From contig QCNS01000003.1 of the NCBI GenBank assembly GCA_003210055.1, positions 1-64,000 on the forward strand: DNA of 64,000 nucleotides, read 5' to 3'. This document shows positions 47,378 through 56,484 of this stretch, piece by piece (the stretch's first letter is position 1; each line of letters begins with the position of its first letter). Source of the DNA: SAR116 cluster bacterium AG-426-I14 (GTDB lineage: Bacteria; Pseudomonadota; Alphaproteobacteria; Puniceispirillales; Marisalimonadaceae). The position numbers were made by a program, and so were the translations under genes. The notes beneath the pieces were generated by a model. The model was not told the DNA's origin, did not search any database, and saw only the letters and a list, made by a program, of their open reading frames with translations.

Positions 47378-48583
47378 TTAAATATATTCTCTTAATAATA
47401 AACTTGAAGTATTAAACATCTCATTATTCAAATCTACCCCTAGACCAGGATTTTGGTTCAATGAGATCATTCCATTATTTATTATTGGTAATCCAGTAAC
47501 GATGTTTTGATACCAGTCATAAAAAAATGATCTTGTAATTTCTTGTTCTATCACATTCTGAAAAGTTAATGCTAGATGTGTTGAAGCCGCAAGTGTAATT
47601 GGTCCAGAACAATCATGAAAGGCAATAGATTTTCCTCTACTTTCAGCTATTGTAGCTGCTTTTTTAGCGAATGTTATTCCACCACCCCAAGTTACATCTA
47701 TAATTGGAAATGCAATATCGGCTACCTCAATTAACTGTGAAATTTGAGATAGTCCACCTAAGGTTTCACCTCCTGCTAGTGGTTGATTAGTATAATTTGC
47801 TAATTTAGGAATATCATAAAAATTATCCATCCAAATTGGATCTTCAACCCAGTCCATTTCAAATTCTTCTAGGGCTCGACATATTTTTTTTGATGCTTCC
47901 AAACTCCAAATACCATGAAGTTCTGCTTTAATTTTTATTTTATTTCCATGAGTTTTTCTAATTTTTTTAAATGGAGTTATATATTTTTTTAAATCATCTT
48001 TAGATATTGAAAGTCCTTTTAAAGCTCCTTTTGCAAAATCAAAAGGCCATATTTTCATAGATTTTATTCCCATCTCTAATAATGAAGTAGCTAATTCTTC
48101 AGGGTTGTTCATAAACATATCCAGATCTTCATAAACTTTTTTAAGTTTTTGTTTTGAGTGAAAAGTACCAAAATTTTCTGGTCTTACATCTGCGTTTTTA
48201 GAGACATATAATGGACCAGCACAAGTATTATAAACTTTTATACTTGTTCTAGTTTGCCCACCTAAAACTTGGTACAAAGGTACATTTAATATTTTTGCAT
48301 TTAAATCCCACAAAGCTACATCTATAGCAGATAAAGCCCTCATTTCTGCACCAGTTCCAAAAAAACCAATATATGGTCTCATCTTAGAGTAAATAAATTC
48401 AATTTTAGTTGGATCCTGATTTATTATAATTGGAGCAATTCTTGAATGAATATCAGCTTCGACCGCTTCTGCGCCAAACCAAGTTTCTCCTATCCCATAT
48501 AATCCTTCATTTGTATATATTTTAACCCAGATTAAATTTGGATGTTCAGGAATACGTATTGTTTGAATTTTAGTTATTTTCAT
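47378..48583 (-). CDS. Mandelate racemase/muconate lactonizing (enolase superfamily) dehydratase
   Basis: 401 aa. The N-terminal capping domain begins MKITKIQTIRIPEHPN. The barrel has RALSAIDVALWDLNAK, then the metal-ligand strand ends KAELHG, WVEDPI and AGGETLGG, and a late His in IAFHDCSGP. The ELHG pattern and GETLGG resemble acid-sugar dehydratases (galactonate, rhamnonate or mannonate types), which turn aldonic acids into 2-keto-3-deoxy acids. The substrate is not resolved. It lies 12 bases downstream of the GMC gene. Confidence 0.84.
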   Translation of the reverse strand: MKITKIQTIRIPEHPNLIWVKIYTNEGLYGIGETWFGAEAVEADIHSRIAPIIINQDPTKIEFIYSKMRPYIGFFGTGAEMRALSAIDVALWDLNAKILNVPLYQVLGGQTRTSIKVYNTCAGPLYVSKNADVRPENFGTFHSKQKLKKVYEDLDMFMNNPEELATSLLEMGIKSMKIWPFDFAKGALKGLSISKDDLKKYITPFKKIRKTHGNKIKIKAELHGIWSLEASKKICRALEEFEMDWVEDPIWMDNFYDIPKLANYTNQPLAGGETLGGLSQISQLIEVADIAFPIIDVTWGGGITFAKKAATIAESRGKSIAFHDCSGPITLAASTHLALTFQNVIEQEITRSFFYDWYQNIVTGLPIINNGMISLNQNPGLGVDLNNEMFNTSSLLLREYI

Positions 48584-48595
48584 TAAATAGACTTT

Positions 48596-50203
48596 TTATT
48601 CATTTTTCAAAATTAAATCTGATCCTTTTTCTGCAATCATGTTAGTTGCGGCATAGGTGTTTCCAGATACCATCTCAGGCATAATTGAAGCATCAATAAT
48701 TCGTAAATTTTTAACTCCATTTACTTTTAATCTTAGATCAACCACAGCATTTTGATCACTACCCATTCTGCAAGTACCAATAGGATGATAAATTGTAGAA
48801 CCATTTTTCTGTGCATAGTTTAGTAACTGCTCGTCACTAATAATATTTTTACCTGGTATTGTCTCTTCAATACAATATTCTTTTAATGGTGAAGACGAAA
48901 AAAACTTTCTTACTAACTTTATGCCTTCTACTATTGTCTGTTTATCAAATTCATTATCTAGATAATTAGGTTGTATTTCTGGAGGATCAATGGCTTTGTT
49001 AGAGACAGCCTTAACCCAACCTTTGCTAGCTGGTCTTAATTGAGTTACTCCACATGTCATGCCTGGCAATTTTTCTAGTTTTGCAGTTCCCACGTTTACA
49101 CTTTGATAACTTGCAGGTGCAAATAACATTTGTACATTAGGATTTTCCAACTCTCTTTTTGTTTTTGCAAATACACCAGCACTTGAAACTGGGGTAGTCA
49201 ACATACCTTTTTTAAAAAAAATATATTTAAAAATTTCATTCAATAAATATAAACCTCTTGATTTTTCATTGTATGTGGATATACCCTTTGCTCTCATAGC
49301 AATTCTAACTGCATAATGATCTTTTAAGTTTTGTCCAACTTCTGGTAAATGGTGTAAACATCTTACACCTATTTTTTCTAACTCTTCTTTATTTCCAATT
49401 CCTGAAATTTGTAAAAGGTGAGGAGTATTAATTGAGCCAGCGCTTAAAATAACTTCCTTTCTAACTAAAACTTTATATCTTTTATTTTTTTTTTCAAACA
49501 ATACGCCTTCTATTTTATTTTTATTTAATAATAACTTAAAGGCTAGTGAATTTTTAATTAACTTAAAATTTGGATTTTTTAAAATTGGTTTTAAATAAGC
49601 ATCCGCAGCACTCCACCTAGAACTATTTTTAATCATATTTTGGTATGTAGACGTACCTTCTTGACTTCCACTATTATAATCAACGTTTTTTTTAATACCA
49701 AATTTATCAACTGTATCTATAAAAATTTCAGTTAAAGGATGAACTTCAGTTAGATCTGAAATAATTAAAGGACCAGATTTACCTCTTACACTTTCATCAC
49801 CATTGATTCTGGTTTCTGCTTTTTTAAAATATGGCAGTACATTTTCCCAATCCCAGCCAGTACAACCTAATTGGGACCAACCATTATAATCAGCAGCTTG
49901 ACCTCTAACGTATAAATGACCATTAATTGAGCTCGAACCACCAATAACTCTCCCTCTAGGAAATTGAATAGACCTGTTATATGAGTTTTTTGATGGAGAA
50001 GTAAAGTAAGGCCAGTTTAATTTTTTATTATAAACTGTTTTGGAAAATCCTGCAGGTATTTTTATAAAGGGATTATTATCATCACCTCCAGCTTCAAGGC
50101 ATATGATAGAGAGGTTTTTGAATTTACTAGCCAATCTATTAGCAACAACACAGCCAGCCGCTCCAGCACCAATTATAAGATAATCGAAATGTAATTCTTC
50201 CAA
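48596..50203 (-). CDS. GMC-family FAD oxidoreductase (choline-dehydrogenase-like)
   Basis: 535 aa flavoprotein oxidising alcohols to aldehydes. The ADP-binding loop IIGAGAAGCVVANRL, the first GMC signature GRVIGGSSSINGHLYVRG, the second signature GSINTPHLLQISG, and the C-terminal catalytic HPIGTCRMG and NTYAATNMIAEK are present. No signal peptide. The substrate may be an alcohol or sugar derivative; choline is possible but no betaine genes are nearby. It follows the TauD-like dioxygenase by 12 bases. Confidence 0.88.
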   Translation of the reverse strand: MEELHFDYLIIGAGAAGCVVANRLASKFKNLSIICLEAGGDDNNPFIKIPAGFSKTVYNKKLNWPYFTSPSKNSYNRSIQFPRGRVIGGSSSINGHLYVRGQAADYNGWSQLGCTGWDWENVLPYFKKAETRINGDESVRGKSGPLIISDLTEVHPLTEIFIDTVDKFGIKKNVDYNSGSQEGTSTYQNMIKNSSRWSAADAYLKPILKNPNFKLIKNSLAFKLLLNKNKIEGVLFEKKNKRYKVLVRKEVILSAGSINTPHLLQISGIGNKEELEKIGVRCLHHLPEVGQNLKDHYAVRIAMRAKGISTYNEKSRGLYLLNEIFKYIFFKKGMLTTPVSSAGVFAKTKRELENPNVQMLFAPASYQSVNVGTAKLEKLPGMTCGVTQLRPASKGWVKAVSNKAIDPPEIQPNYLDNEFDKQTIVEGIKLVRKFFSSSPLKEYCIEETIPGKNIISDEQLLNYAQKNGSTIYHPIGTCRMGSDQNAVVDLRLKVNGVKNLRIIDASIMPEMVSGNTYAATNMIAEKGSDLILKNE

Positions 50204-50215
50204 AATCTTTCTCTT

Positions 50216-51070
50216 TTAATTTAAATATTCTGCTCTAGTGAAGCTGTCTTCAACTGTTGTTCTAACCAAATATCTCGGCTCCTCAGGGTTATAACTTTTG
50301 CCTCTATGAAGAATAGCTCTGTTATCCCAAATTAATAAATCATTTTCTTCCCATTCATGAGAATAAATAAATTTTTCTTTAGTAGCAAAGTCTAACAAAT
50401 AATTAAGTAAACCAATGCTTTCATTTTTCGATAAGTCTTTGACATATGCAGTATGTGAACCAAAATAAAGAGCCTTTTTTTTATTTTTTGGATTGACTTT
50501 AACCATTGGTTGAATTACCGGAGGGAATTTTTCATACTCTTCTTTACTTACCATTTTTTCATCAATTTTAGACCTTGAATGGGCAAAATGATGGACTGCC
50601 TTTAACTCATCTACCTTTAATTTTATGTCTTCCTTTAAATTTTCGTAAACGTTACGCATACTGACAAAGTCAGTATTACCACCTTGAGATGGAATTTTTT
50701 TACCTGATAGAATAGAGGCTTGAGCAGGTACAATTTTAAATGAACTGTCACTATGCCATTGTTGATTAGCTCTATCATTTTTTGATTGCTTATGACTCGT
50801 ACTTACTACATTACCAAATTCATCTATATTAGTTAAAATCACAACATTTGAATTTGAACCTAATGTACCTGGTTTTGTTATTTCTAATTTACCAAAAATT
50901 TTTGAGAATTTTATTTGTTCATCATTAGTGATTTTTTGATTTTTTATAATTAAAAGTGAATATTCTTCAAAAAGTTCAATTATTTTAGCAGACTCTTCTT
51001 TTTCAAGTTTTGTAATATCTACGTCACTTATTTCTTTTCCAAAGTCAGTATGAATATTTTTAGTTTTCAT
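50216..51070 (-). CDS. TauD/TfdA-family Fe(II)/2-oxoglutarate dioxygenase
   Basis: 284 aa. The iron facial triad is visible as HSDSSF (His-x-Asp) and the distal His of NRAILHRG; the 2-oxoglutarate Arg lies in RYLVRTTVED. The family hydroxylates sulfonates, phenoxy acids, carnitine-like and other substrates. An upstream gap of about 100 bases separates it divergently from the dehydrogenase/aldolase operon, so it is probably the first gene of the minus-strand operon. The substrate is unknown. Confidence 0.88.
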   Translation of the reverse strand: MKTKNIHTDFGKEISDVDITKLEKEESAKIIELFEEYSLLIIKNQKITNDEQIKFSKIFGKLEITKPGTLGSNSNVVILTNIDEFGNVVSTSHKQSKNDRANQQWHSDSSFKIVPAQASILSGKKIPSQGGNTDFVSMRNVYENLKEDIKLKVDELKAVHHFAHSRSKIDEKMVSKEEYEKFPPVIQPMVKVNPKNKKKALYFGSHTAYVKDLSKNESIGLLNYLLDFATKEKFIYSHEWEENDLLIWDNRAILHRGKSYNPEEPRYLVRTTVEDSFTRAEYLN

Positions 51071-51174
51071 AATAAATTACTCCTGAAAAAGATTTTATTT
51101 TAAACAAATAAAAAAAAATAAGTAGTTATTTTATTAATATTTTATTAAATTTAAATATTAAATAGGTAAATTAT

Positions 51175-52155
51175 ATGGAAACTAATAAAAGAAAAGTTTT
51201 GGTTGTTCAAGGCTTGCATGAAGAAGGCATCAAAATGCTTGAAAATAGACAAGATGTCGATTTTCAAGTTTTAATGTCTGATGATGAAAATGAAATTTGT
51301 GAAGCGGCAAAAGACGCTCATGCCATAACTGTAAGGACGGCTAACATTACTAAAAAAATTATTGAAGCTGCTGAAAAGTTGTTAGTTGTTTCCAGACATG
51401 GTGTTGGTTATGATTCAATCGATGTTGATACACTCACTTCAAAAAAAGTACCTTTAACTATAGCGGCAAATTCAAACATGGTTACAGTTTCAGAACATAC
51501 AATGATGATGATGTTAGGATTATCAAAAAATGTATTCTATTATGATGAATTTACAAGAAAAGCTGACTGGTCAACTAGATGGAATAATAAATCTTGGGAT
51601 CTTGCAGGAAAAAAACTCCTTGTGATTGGTTTCGGAAGAATTGGTTCTAGGGTGACAAAACGTGCTATAGCATTTGATATGGACATAATAGTTTATGACC
51701 CTTATGTTTCTAAAGATTTAATTCATGATGTGGGTGCAAAAAAAGTTGACAGCTATTTTGATATCTTATCAGAAATAGACGTTGTGACAATACATTGTCC
51801 AAGGAACAAACAAACTGAAAATATGTTTTCAAGCAGAGAGTTTGAAGAAATGAAGAAAACTTCCTACATCATAAATTGTGCAAGAGGAGGTATAATCAAT
51901 GAAATAGATTTATATGATGCTCTTAAAAATAACAAAATATCAGGAGCAGGATTAGATGTATTTGACATAGAACCAGCTCCATTGAATAACAAGCTTTTAG
52001 AATTAAAAAATGTTATTTTGTCACCTCACATTGCTGGCGTAACTGTCGAAGCAACCATAAGAATGTCAACTGAGTCTGTGCAAAATGTTTTTGATATTTT
52101 TGACAATAAAATAAATCAAAATGTAATTGTAAATAAGGAAATTATGAAGGGATAA
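51175..52155 (+). CDS. D-2-hydroxyacid dehydrogenase, SerA-like without ACT domain
   Basis: 326 aa. SRHGVGYDSIDVDTL, the NAD loop VIGFGRIGSRV, Arg in NCARGGIINE, Glu in FDIEPAPL and His in SPHIAGVTVEA are all in place. It has the same domain plan as the protein at 19249. The aldolase gene follows after 2 bases. Divergent transcription from the TauD-like gene suggests shared control of both operons. Confidence 0.86.
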   Translation: METNKRKVLVVQGLHEEGIKMLENRQDVDFQVLMSDDENEICEAAKDAHAITVRTANITKKIIEAAEKLLVVSRHGVGYDSIDVDTLTSKKVPLTIAANSNMVTVSEHTMMMMLGLSKNVFYYDEFTRKADWSTRWNNKSWDLAGKKLLVIGFGRIGSRVTKRAIAFDMDIIVYDPYVSKDLIHDVGAKKVDSYFDILSEIDVVTIHCPRNKQTENMFSSREFEEMKKTSYIINCARGGIINEIDLYDALKNNKISGAGLDVFDIEPAPLNNKLLELKNVILSPHIAGVTVEATIRMSTESVQNVFDIFDNKINQNVIVNKEIMKG

Positions 52156-52157
52156 TT

Positions 52158-52916
52158 ATGAAACAACAAGGCTTAAATAAATGTTGGATAGAGGGTAAAG
52201 GCGCAATCAATGGTTGGTGTTCGATACCATCTACGATTACAGCTGAGATAATGTCTCTTAATAAATTTGACTCTATAACGATTGACTTACAACATGGATT
52301 AATCGATTATCAAGCTGCTCTTAATATGCTTCAAACTTTGTCAAAAATAGAAATTACTCCTATGGTGAGAGTACCATGGAATGAACCAGGTATTATTATG
52401 AAATTATTAGATGCAGGTTCCTTAGGTGTTATTTGTCCAATGATAAATAACAAAGAAGATGCTCTAAAGTTTGTAGGTGCCACTAAATATGTACCAGATG
52501 GATTTAGAAGTTCGGGACCAACTAGAGCTTTGATGGTTCATGGTGGGGATTATCATAACGAGGCAAATGATAAAATTATTTCATTAGCTATGGTTGAAAC
52601 TGAAGAAGCATTAGAAAATGTTGACGAAATTGCATCAACTGATGGTTTGACTGGAATATATATTGGTCCATCGGATCTAAGTATTTCATTGGGGTTAAAA
52701 CCAGGATTAGACAGAACCGAAGAAAAAATTGTTCAGGCTATTGATAAAATTAAACTAGCATGTAAAAAGCAGAATATAAAAGTTGGTATTCACTGCCTAT
52801 CTCCAGAATTTCTTAAAAATAAGATTAAAGAAGGTTTTGATCTTACCACTCTTGCGTCAGATGTAAGATTTTTTACTGAGATGGTATCAAAAAAAATCCA
52901 AGAAGCTAGAGGTTAA
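52158..52916 (+). CDS. HpcH/HpaI-family aldolase (2-keto-3-deoxy-acid type)
   Basis: 252 aa. Catalytic His in IDLQHGLIDY, Arg in MVRVPWNEP, metal Glu in AMVETEEALEN and Asp in YIGPSDLSISLG. It is more canonical than the paralogue at 18473 and resembles 2-dehydro-3-deoxy-glucarate or -rhamnonate aldolases. An acid-sugar dehydratase encoded in the divergent operon would provide a matching 2-keto-3-deoxy substrate. The TSUP permease frame begins straight after its stop. Confidence 0.86.
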   Translation: MKQQGLNKCWIEGKGAINGWCSIPSTITAEIMSLNKFDSITIDLQHGLIDYQAALNMLQTLSKIEITPMVRVPWNEPGIIMKLLDAGSLGVICPMINNKEDALKFVGATKYVPDGFRSSGPTRALMVHGGDYHNEANDKIISLAMVETEEALENVDEIASTDGLTGIYIGPSDLSISLGLKPGLDRTEEKIVQAIDKIKLACKKQNIKVGIHCLSPEFLKNKIKEGFDLTTLASDVRFFTEMVSKKIQEARG

Positions 52917-52922
52917 TCAAAA

Positions 52923-53678
52923 ATTTTTTTTCCTGATTCTTATTTATTTTATATAATCACTTTTTTTGCTTTTTTTGCAGCTGGGATTTTAAAAGGTGCG
53001 ACTGGAGCAGGAGTTCCTATTATAACAATACCAGTGATTTCTGCATTTTATGATGTAAGACTAGCAGTGGTGATAATGGTTATTCCAAATGTATTAACTA
53101 ATATTCATCAATTATATAATTATAGAAAGTCAATATTGCCTTTACCAATGACATTTGCTTTTGCTTTCGGAGGAGGGTTTGGAGCTTTTATAGGAACTAT
53201 TTTTTTAGTAAACCTATCTTTAGAAGCTCTCTCAATAGGTGTGGGTTGCATAGTATTAATTTATGTAATATTTAAACTATTCGTACCGAGTTGGAAGCTG
53301 GTTTATCAAAAATCTAAAATTTTATTTTTCCCATTTGGGTTGTTTGGAGGTATATTACAAGGCGCTTCAGGAATTTCTGCTCCAATATCTATTACTTTTT
53401 TAAATTCAATGAAATTAACAAGAGAAACTTTTATTTCCACTATTTCAGTCTATTTCATGATGATGTCTTTTTTTCAGGCTCCGGCATTAATTTATTACGA
53501 ATTTTTAGGTTACGACATTATTATAGTTAGTTTAATTTGCACATTTGTATTGTTATCAAGCATGCCAATCGGGGCCAAAATAGCCAAGTCAATATCAGTA
53601 AATACTTTTGACAAGATAATTTTAATATTATTAGTAGTTATCTCATTCAAAATATTTTTTGATTTACTAATAGATTGA
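52923..53678 (+). CDS. TSUP (TauE/SafE)-family membrane permease, non-canonical start
   Basis: Sulfite/organic-anion exporter family of about 251 aa with seven to eight TM helices in two repeats. The repeat motifs ILKGATGAGVPIITIPVIS and ILQGASGISAPISI are visible. The first ATG/GTG/TTG in frame is GTG 53034, which would remove the first helix and its signature. The frame is open back to the aldolase stop (52914-52916), and ATT 52923 with AGAGG about ten bases upstream is the best start available. A sequence error that removed an ATG is equally possible. The family is linked to export of sulfite, sulfoacetate or carboxylates. Confidence 0.8.
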   Translation: MFFPDSYLFYIITFFAFFAAGILKGATGAGVPIITIPVISAFYDVRLAVVIMVIPNVLTNIHQLYNYRKSILPLPMTFAFAFGGGFGAFIGTIFLVNLSLEALSIGVGCIVLIYVIFKLFVPSWKLVYQKSKILFFPFGLFGGILQGASGISAPISITFLNSMKLTRETFISTISVYFMMMSFFQAPALIYYEFLGYDIIIVSLICTFVLLSSMPIGAKIAKSISVNTFDKIILILLVVISFKIFFDLLID

Positions 53679-54338
53679 TTATTGATGTCCACAAAAAAGT
53701 TTTTCGTTAGATACAGTACATTTATAGTTTGATTGTTTCTCTGATTTAAAATTGTAAATTGGCTCAGTACATTTTTCTAAAAAGTCTGACTTTTTGAAAT
53801 TAATAGGTTTATTTTTAGTTAAATTATTATTTTTAAAAAAATAAAAATTATTTGTTTTTAATTTTATTTTTTTAGAATCTTTAGTATATAAGTCAGCATT
53901 TACTTGAAGTGTTTTTACAAAATGAGAATTTTTTTGATGGGAGATCATAATATGTCCCAAATTATTTTGAATTATATATTCCTTAACATTAATATTAAAT
54001 TTTAATTTATCTTTATTATTTACAAAAATTAATAATTTACCTTTTACAACTGATAGGGATATTATATTTTTATAATCTTCGATTGAGGAAATTTTAATCG
54101 AAGTTTGTTTAGAAAAACACAATTTATTAAAACCTATTATTATTAAAGCAGGGTTTTTTTTTGAACTTAAAAAATCGCCAGTCTTAATTATTACATCTGG
54201 AGACGCATTATATCTTTTCCCATGAATATCTAAAATTGAGATATTGTTTTGAACATTTTTAATTTTAAAGTTTTTATCTGCAAATACAAATTTACTGAAC
54301 AAAACTAATAGTAAAAAGATTTTTAAAAAGTAGTTCAA
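53679..54338 (-). CDS. Secreted FecR-like domain protein
   Basis: 219 aa with a clear Sec signal peptide (residues about 1-20, FLKIFLLLVLFSKFVFA). The following region has the beta-rich pattern of FecR-type domains, with GDFLSSKKNPALIIIGF, CFSKQTSIKISS and ISLSVVKGKLLIF. The end is Lys/Asn-rich and carries three Cys in the last 30 residues (EKCTEP, YKCTVS, FCGHQ). No TM anchor remains after cleavage, so it is probably periplasmic. It is last in the transport operon, after a strong hairpin, and abuts the convergent TSUP gene end to end. Family assignment is tentative. Confidence 0.55.
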   Translation of the reverse strand: MNYFLKIFLLLVLFSKFVFADKNFKIKNVQNNISILDIHGKRYNASPDVIIKTGDFLSSKKNPALIIIGFNKLCFSKQTSIKISSIEDYKNIISLSVVKGKLLIFVNNKDKLKFNINVKEYIIQNNLGHIMISHQKNSHFVKTLQVNADLYTKDSKKIKLKTNNFYFFKNNNLTKNKPINFKKSDFLEKCTEPIYNFKSEKQSNYKCTVSNEKLFCGHQ

Positions 54339-54344
54339 TTTTTT

Positions 54345-54376
54345 AAAGTAAGCGATGAATACTCATCGCTTACTTT
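54345..54376 (-). terminator. 14-bp perfect hairpin after the BMP-protein gene
   Basis: The stem runs 54345-54358 against 54363-54376 with a four-base loop; the arms are exact complements (AAAGTAAGCGATGA in one arm). It lies between the stop of the BMP substrate-binding protein and the start of the FecR-like gene, both on the complement. The U-tract following it in that direction is poor, so it may act as an mRNA 3'-stabilising element or partial terminator rather than a strong intrinsic terminator. Confidence 0.65.
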
Positions 54377-54384
54377 TAGGACTT

Positions 54385-55491
54385 TTATTTAGGAACTTTA
54401 CCAGTTACACCATCCAAGTAATAATTCATACCCCAAAGAGCACCATCATCTAATTCTTTACCAGATGCTAATATTTCTTTGCCTGAATTATCCTTTAATG
54501 GTCCAGCAAATATTTTTATTTTTCCACTTTTAATACCATCGTGAGCTTTTTTAGCTTTTGCTGCCACATCACTTGGCATGTTTTTAAATTCTGATAGTAA
54601 AAGCATATCAGTAGACATCCCACCCCAAGTATTTCCTGGCCAATGATTAGGCCCATCACCGGTATTCCATTTTCCATTTCTAAGTTGCTTAATTTTCTCT
54701 ACATAGTAAGGACCCCAATTATTTATTGAAGCAAATAATTGTGCTTTTGGCGCAAAAGCTCCCATATCTGTAGATTGTCCAAAACCCAAAGCCCCTTTTT
54801 TTTCTGCAATTTGCAACATGGCTGGAGAGTCTGTGTGCTGAGCTAAAATATCTGCACCTTCAGCAATGTGTACTTTCGCTGCATCAGCTTCCTTAACTGG
54901 ATCATACCATGTATTTGCCCATATGACTGAGATTGTAGCTTTATTATTTACTGATCTCATTCCCTGAGCAAAAGCATTTATTCCCATTATAACTTCTGAA
55001 ATAGGGTATGCACCTATGTATCCTATTTTATTGGTTTTAGTCATTAAACCTGCAACCACGCCTTGAACGTATCTGCCTTCATAGAATCTAATATTTCCTG
55101 TAGCAACATTTTTAGATCTTTTGTAACCAGTAATATGTTCAAATTTTACATTTGGAAACTCTTTTGCAACTTTTAAAGTTGGTTCCATGTAACCAAATGA
55201 TGTGGTGAAAATAATTTCATTACCTTGTTTTGCAAGTTCTCTAATAACTCGAGTAGCATCAGGACCTTCTGGAACATTCTCAACAACACTAATTTTAACT
55301 TTATTGCCAAATTCTTTTTCTACCATTTGTTTTCCTATTTCATGAGCGTAAGTCCAACCATGGTCACCTGGTGTTGTTAGATAAACAAATCCAACTTTGG
55401 TTGTTTTGGCCAATGCTTTAGTATTTACAAGTAAAAATGGTGTTATTAAAATGCTTAAGAAAGTAATCAATTTCATAAATTTCTTATACAT
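54385..55491 (-). CDS. BMP-family ABC transporter substrate-binding protein
   Basis: 368 aa periplasmic binding protein of the basic-membrane-protein/Med family, usually specific for purine nucleosides or related compounds. A Sec signal peptide (residues about 1-28, ending NTKALA) lacks a lipobox Cys, so the mature protein should be soluble. KVGFVYLTTPGDHGWTYAH, the TSFGYMEP loop and IGYIGAYPISEVIMGINAF are family features. It lies downstream of the ATPase and the two permeases and just before a strong hairpin, an arrangement that would favour a stable, abundant transcript of this gene. Confidence 0.88.
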   Translation of the reverse strand: MYKKFMKLITFLSILITPFLLVNTKALAKTTKVGFVYLTTPGDHGWTYAHEIGKQMVEKEFGNKVKISVVENVPEGPDATRVIRELAKQGNEIIFTTSFGYMEPTLKVAKEFPNVKFEHITGYKRSKNVATGNIRFYEGRYVQGVVAGLMTKTNKIGYIGAYPISEVIMGINAFAQGMRSVNNKATISVIWANTWYDPVKEADAAKVHIAEGADILAQHTDSPAMLQIAEKKGALGFGQSTDMGAFAPKAQLFASINNWGPYYVEKIKQLRNGKWNTGDGPNHWPGNTWGGMSTDMLLLSEFKNMPSDVAAKAKKAHDGIKSGKIKIFAGPLKDNSGKEILASGKELDDGALWGMNYYLDGVTGKVPK

Positions 55492-55572
55492 TTATATCTC
55501 CTTAAAAAATTTAATTCTAAGCTTAATTATAAAATGCACAATACTTATTTTTTAAAAAATTAAGTTTCTTTT

Positions 55573-56484
55573 CTAATTATTTTCAAGAAAAGGTTTACCT
55601 AAGCTAGATGGAACTAATGTATTACCAGAACGAGTCTTAATAGAAATTATTGATAATGCTATAATTGTGACCAAGTATGGTAGCATATTTAGAAATTGTG
55701 ATGGAAAAGGCCAACCTCTTGCCTGTCCTACGAATTGTAATATTGTAATACCACCAAAAATAAGTGCACCTAAAAGCAATCTAAAAGGAAGCCAGGAAGC
55801 AAAAACTACAAGTGCAAGAGCTATCCAACCTTTCCCCGCTGTCATTCCCTCTGACCAGTGAGGAGTAAGTACTAATGGTATATAAGCACCTCCCATACCA
55901 GCACACATGCCTCCAAAACCAACACATAATAATCTGATTATTTTTACTGGATAACCTATTGAATGAGCGCTGTCATGATTATCCCCTACAGCTCTAATAA
56001 TGATACCATATCTTGATTTAATCAAAAAAAAGTGTACCGCAATAATTAAGAGAATAGATAAATAAAATAAAATATCATGTTTGAAAAAAATAGAACCTAA
56101 AAAAGGAATATCAGATAAAAATATAATTTCGATTTTTGGTAAGGATGATATTGTTTTTCCTACAAATGGCTCACCGATTAAACCAGTTAATCCCGTAGCA
56201 AAAATTGTTAAACCTAAACCGGTGGCAACTTGATTTGTCATAAGGAAGATAGTGAAAAAAGAAAAGATTAAACTTATTAAAATTCCAGCAAGAGCTCCGA
56301 AAAAAATTCCTGCAAGAGGGTTTCCAAATATGAGAACAGAACCAAGGGCGGCAACAGCACCAGTTAACATCATGCCTTCCACACCAAGATTTAACACACC
56401 ACTTTTTTCTGCAATTAATTCTCCAGTTCCTGCTAAAAGAATTGGAACTGATGTAACTAAAATTGTTATTAATAAACTTTCCAT
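55573..56484 (-). CDS. ABC transporter permease (BMP/nucleoside type, second)
   Basis: 303 aa with about eight TM helices. EKSGVLNLGVEGMMLTGA is the characteristic N-terminal motif of the YufQ/NupQ-like permease, followed by NQVATGLGLTIFATGL and GDNHDSAHSIGYPV (the EAA-like cytoplasmic loop). It starts directly after the stop of the first permease, so the two form a heterodimer with the ATPase. Substrate as for the BMP protein. Confidence 0.92.
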   Translation of the reverse strand: MESLLITILVTSVPILLAGTGELIAEKSGVLNLGVEGMMLTGAVAALGSVLIFGNPLAGIFFGALAGILISLIFSFFTIFLMTNQVATGLGLTIFATGLTGLIGEPFVGKTISSLPKIEIIFLSDIPFLGSIFFKHDILFYLSILLIIAVHFFLIKSRYGIIIRAVGDNHDSAHSIGYPVKIIRLLCVGFGGMCAGMGGAYIPLVLTPHWSEGMTAGKGWIALALVVFASWLPFRLLLGALIFGGITILQFVGQARGWPFPSQFLNMLPYLVTIIALSIISIKTRSGNTLVPSSLGKPFLENN

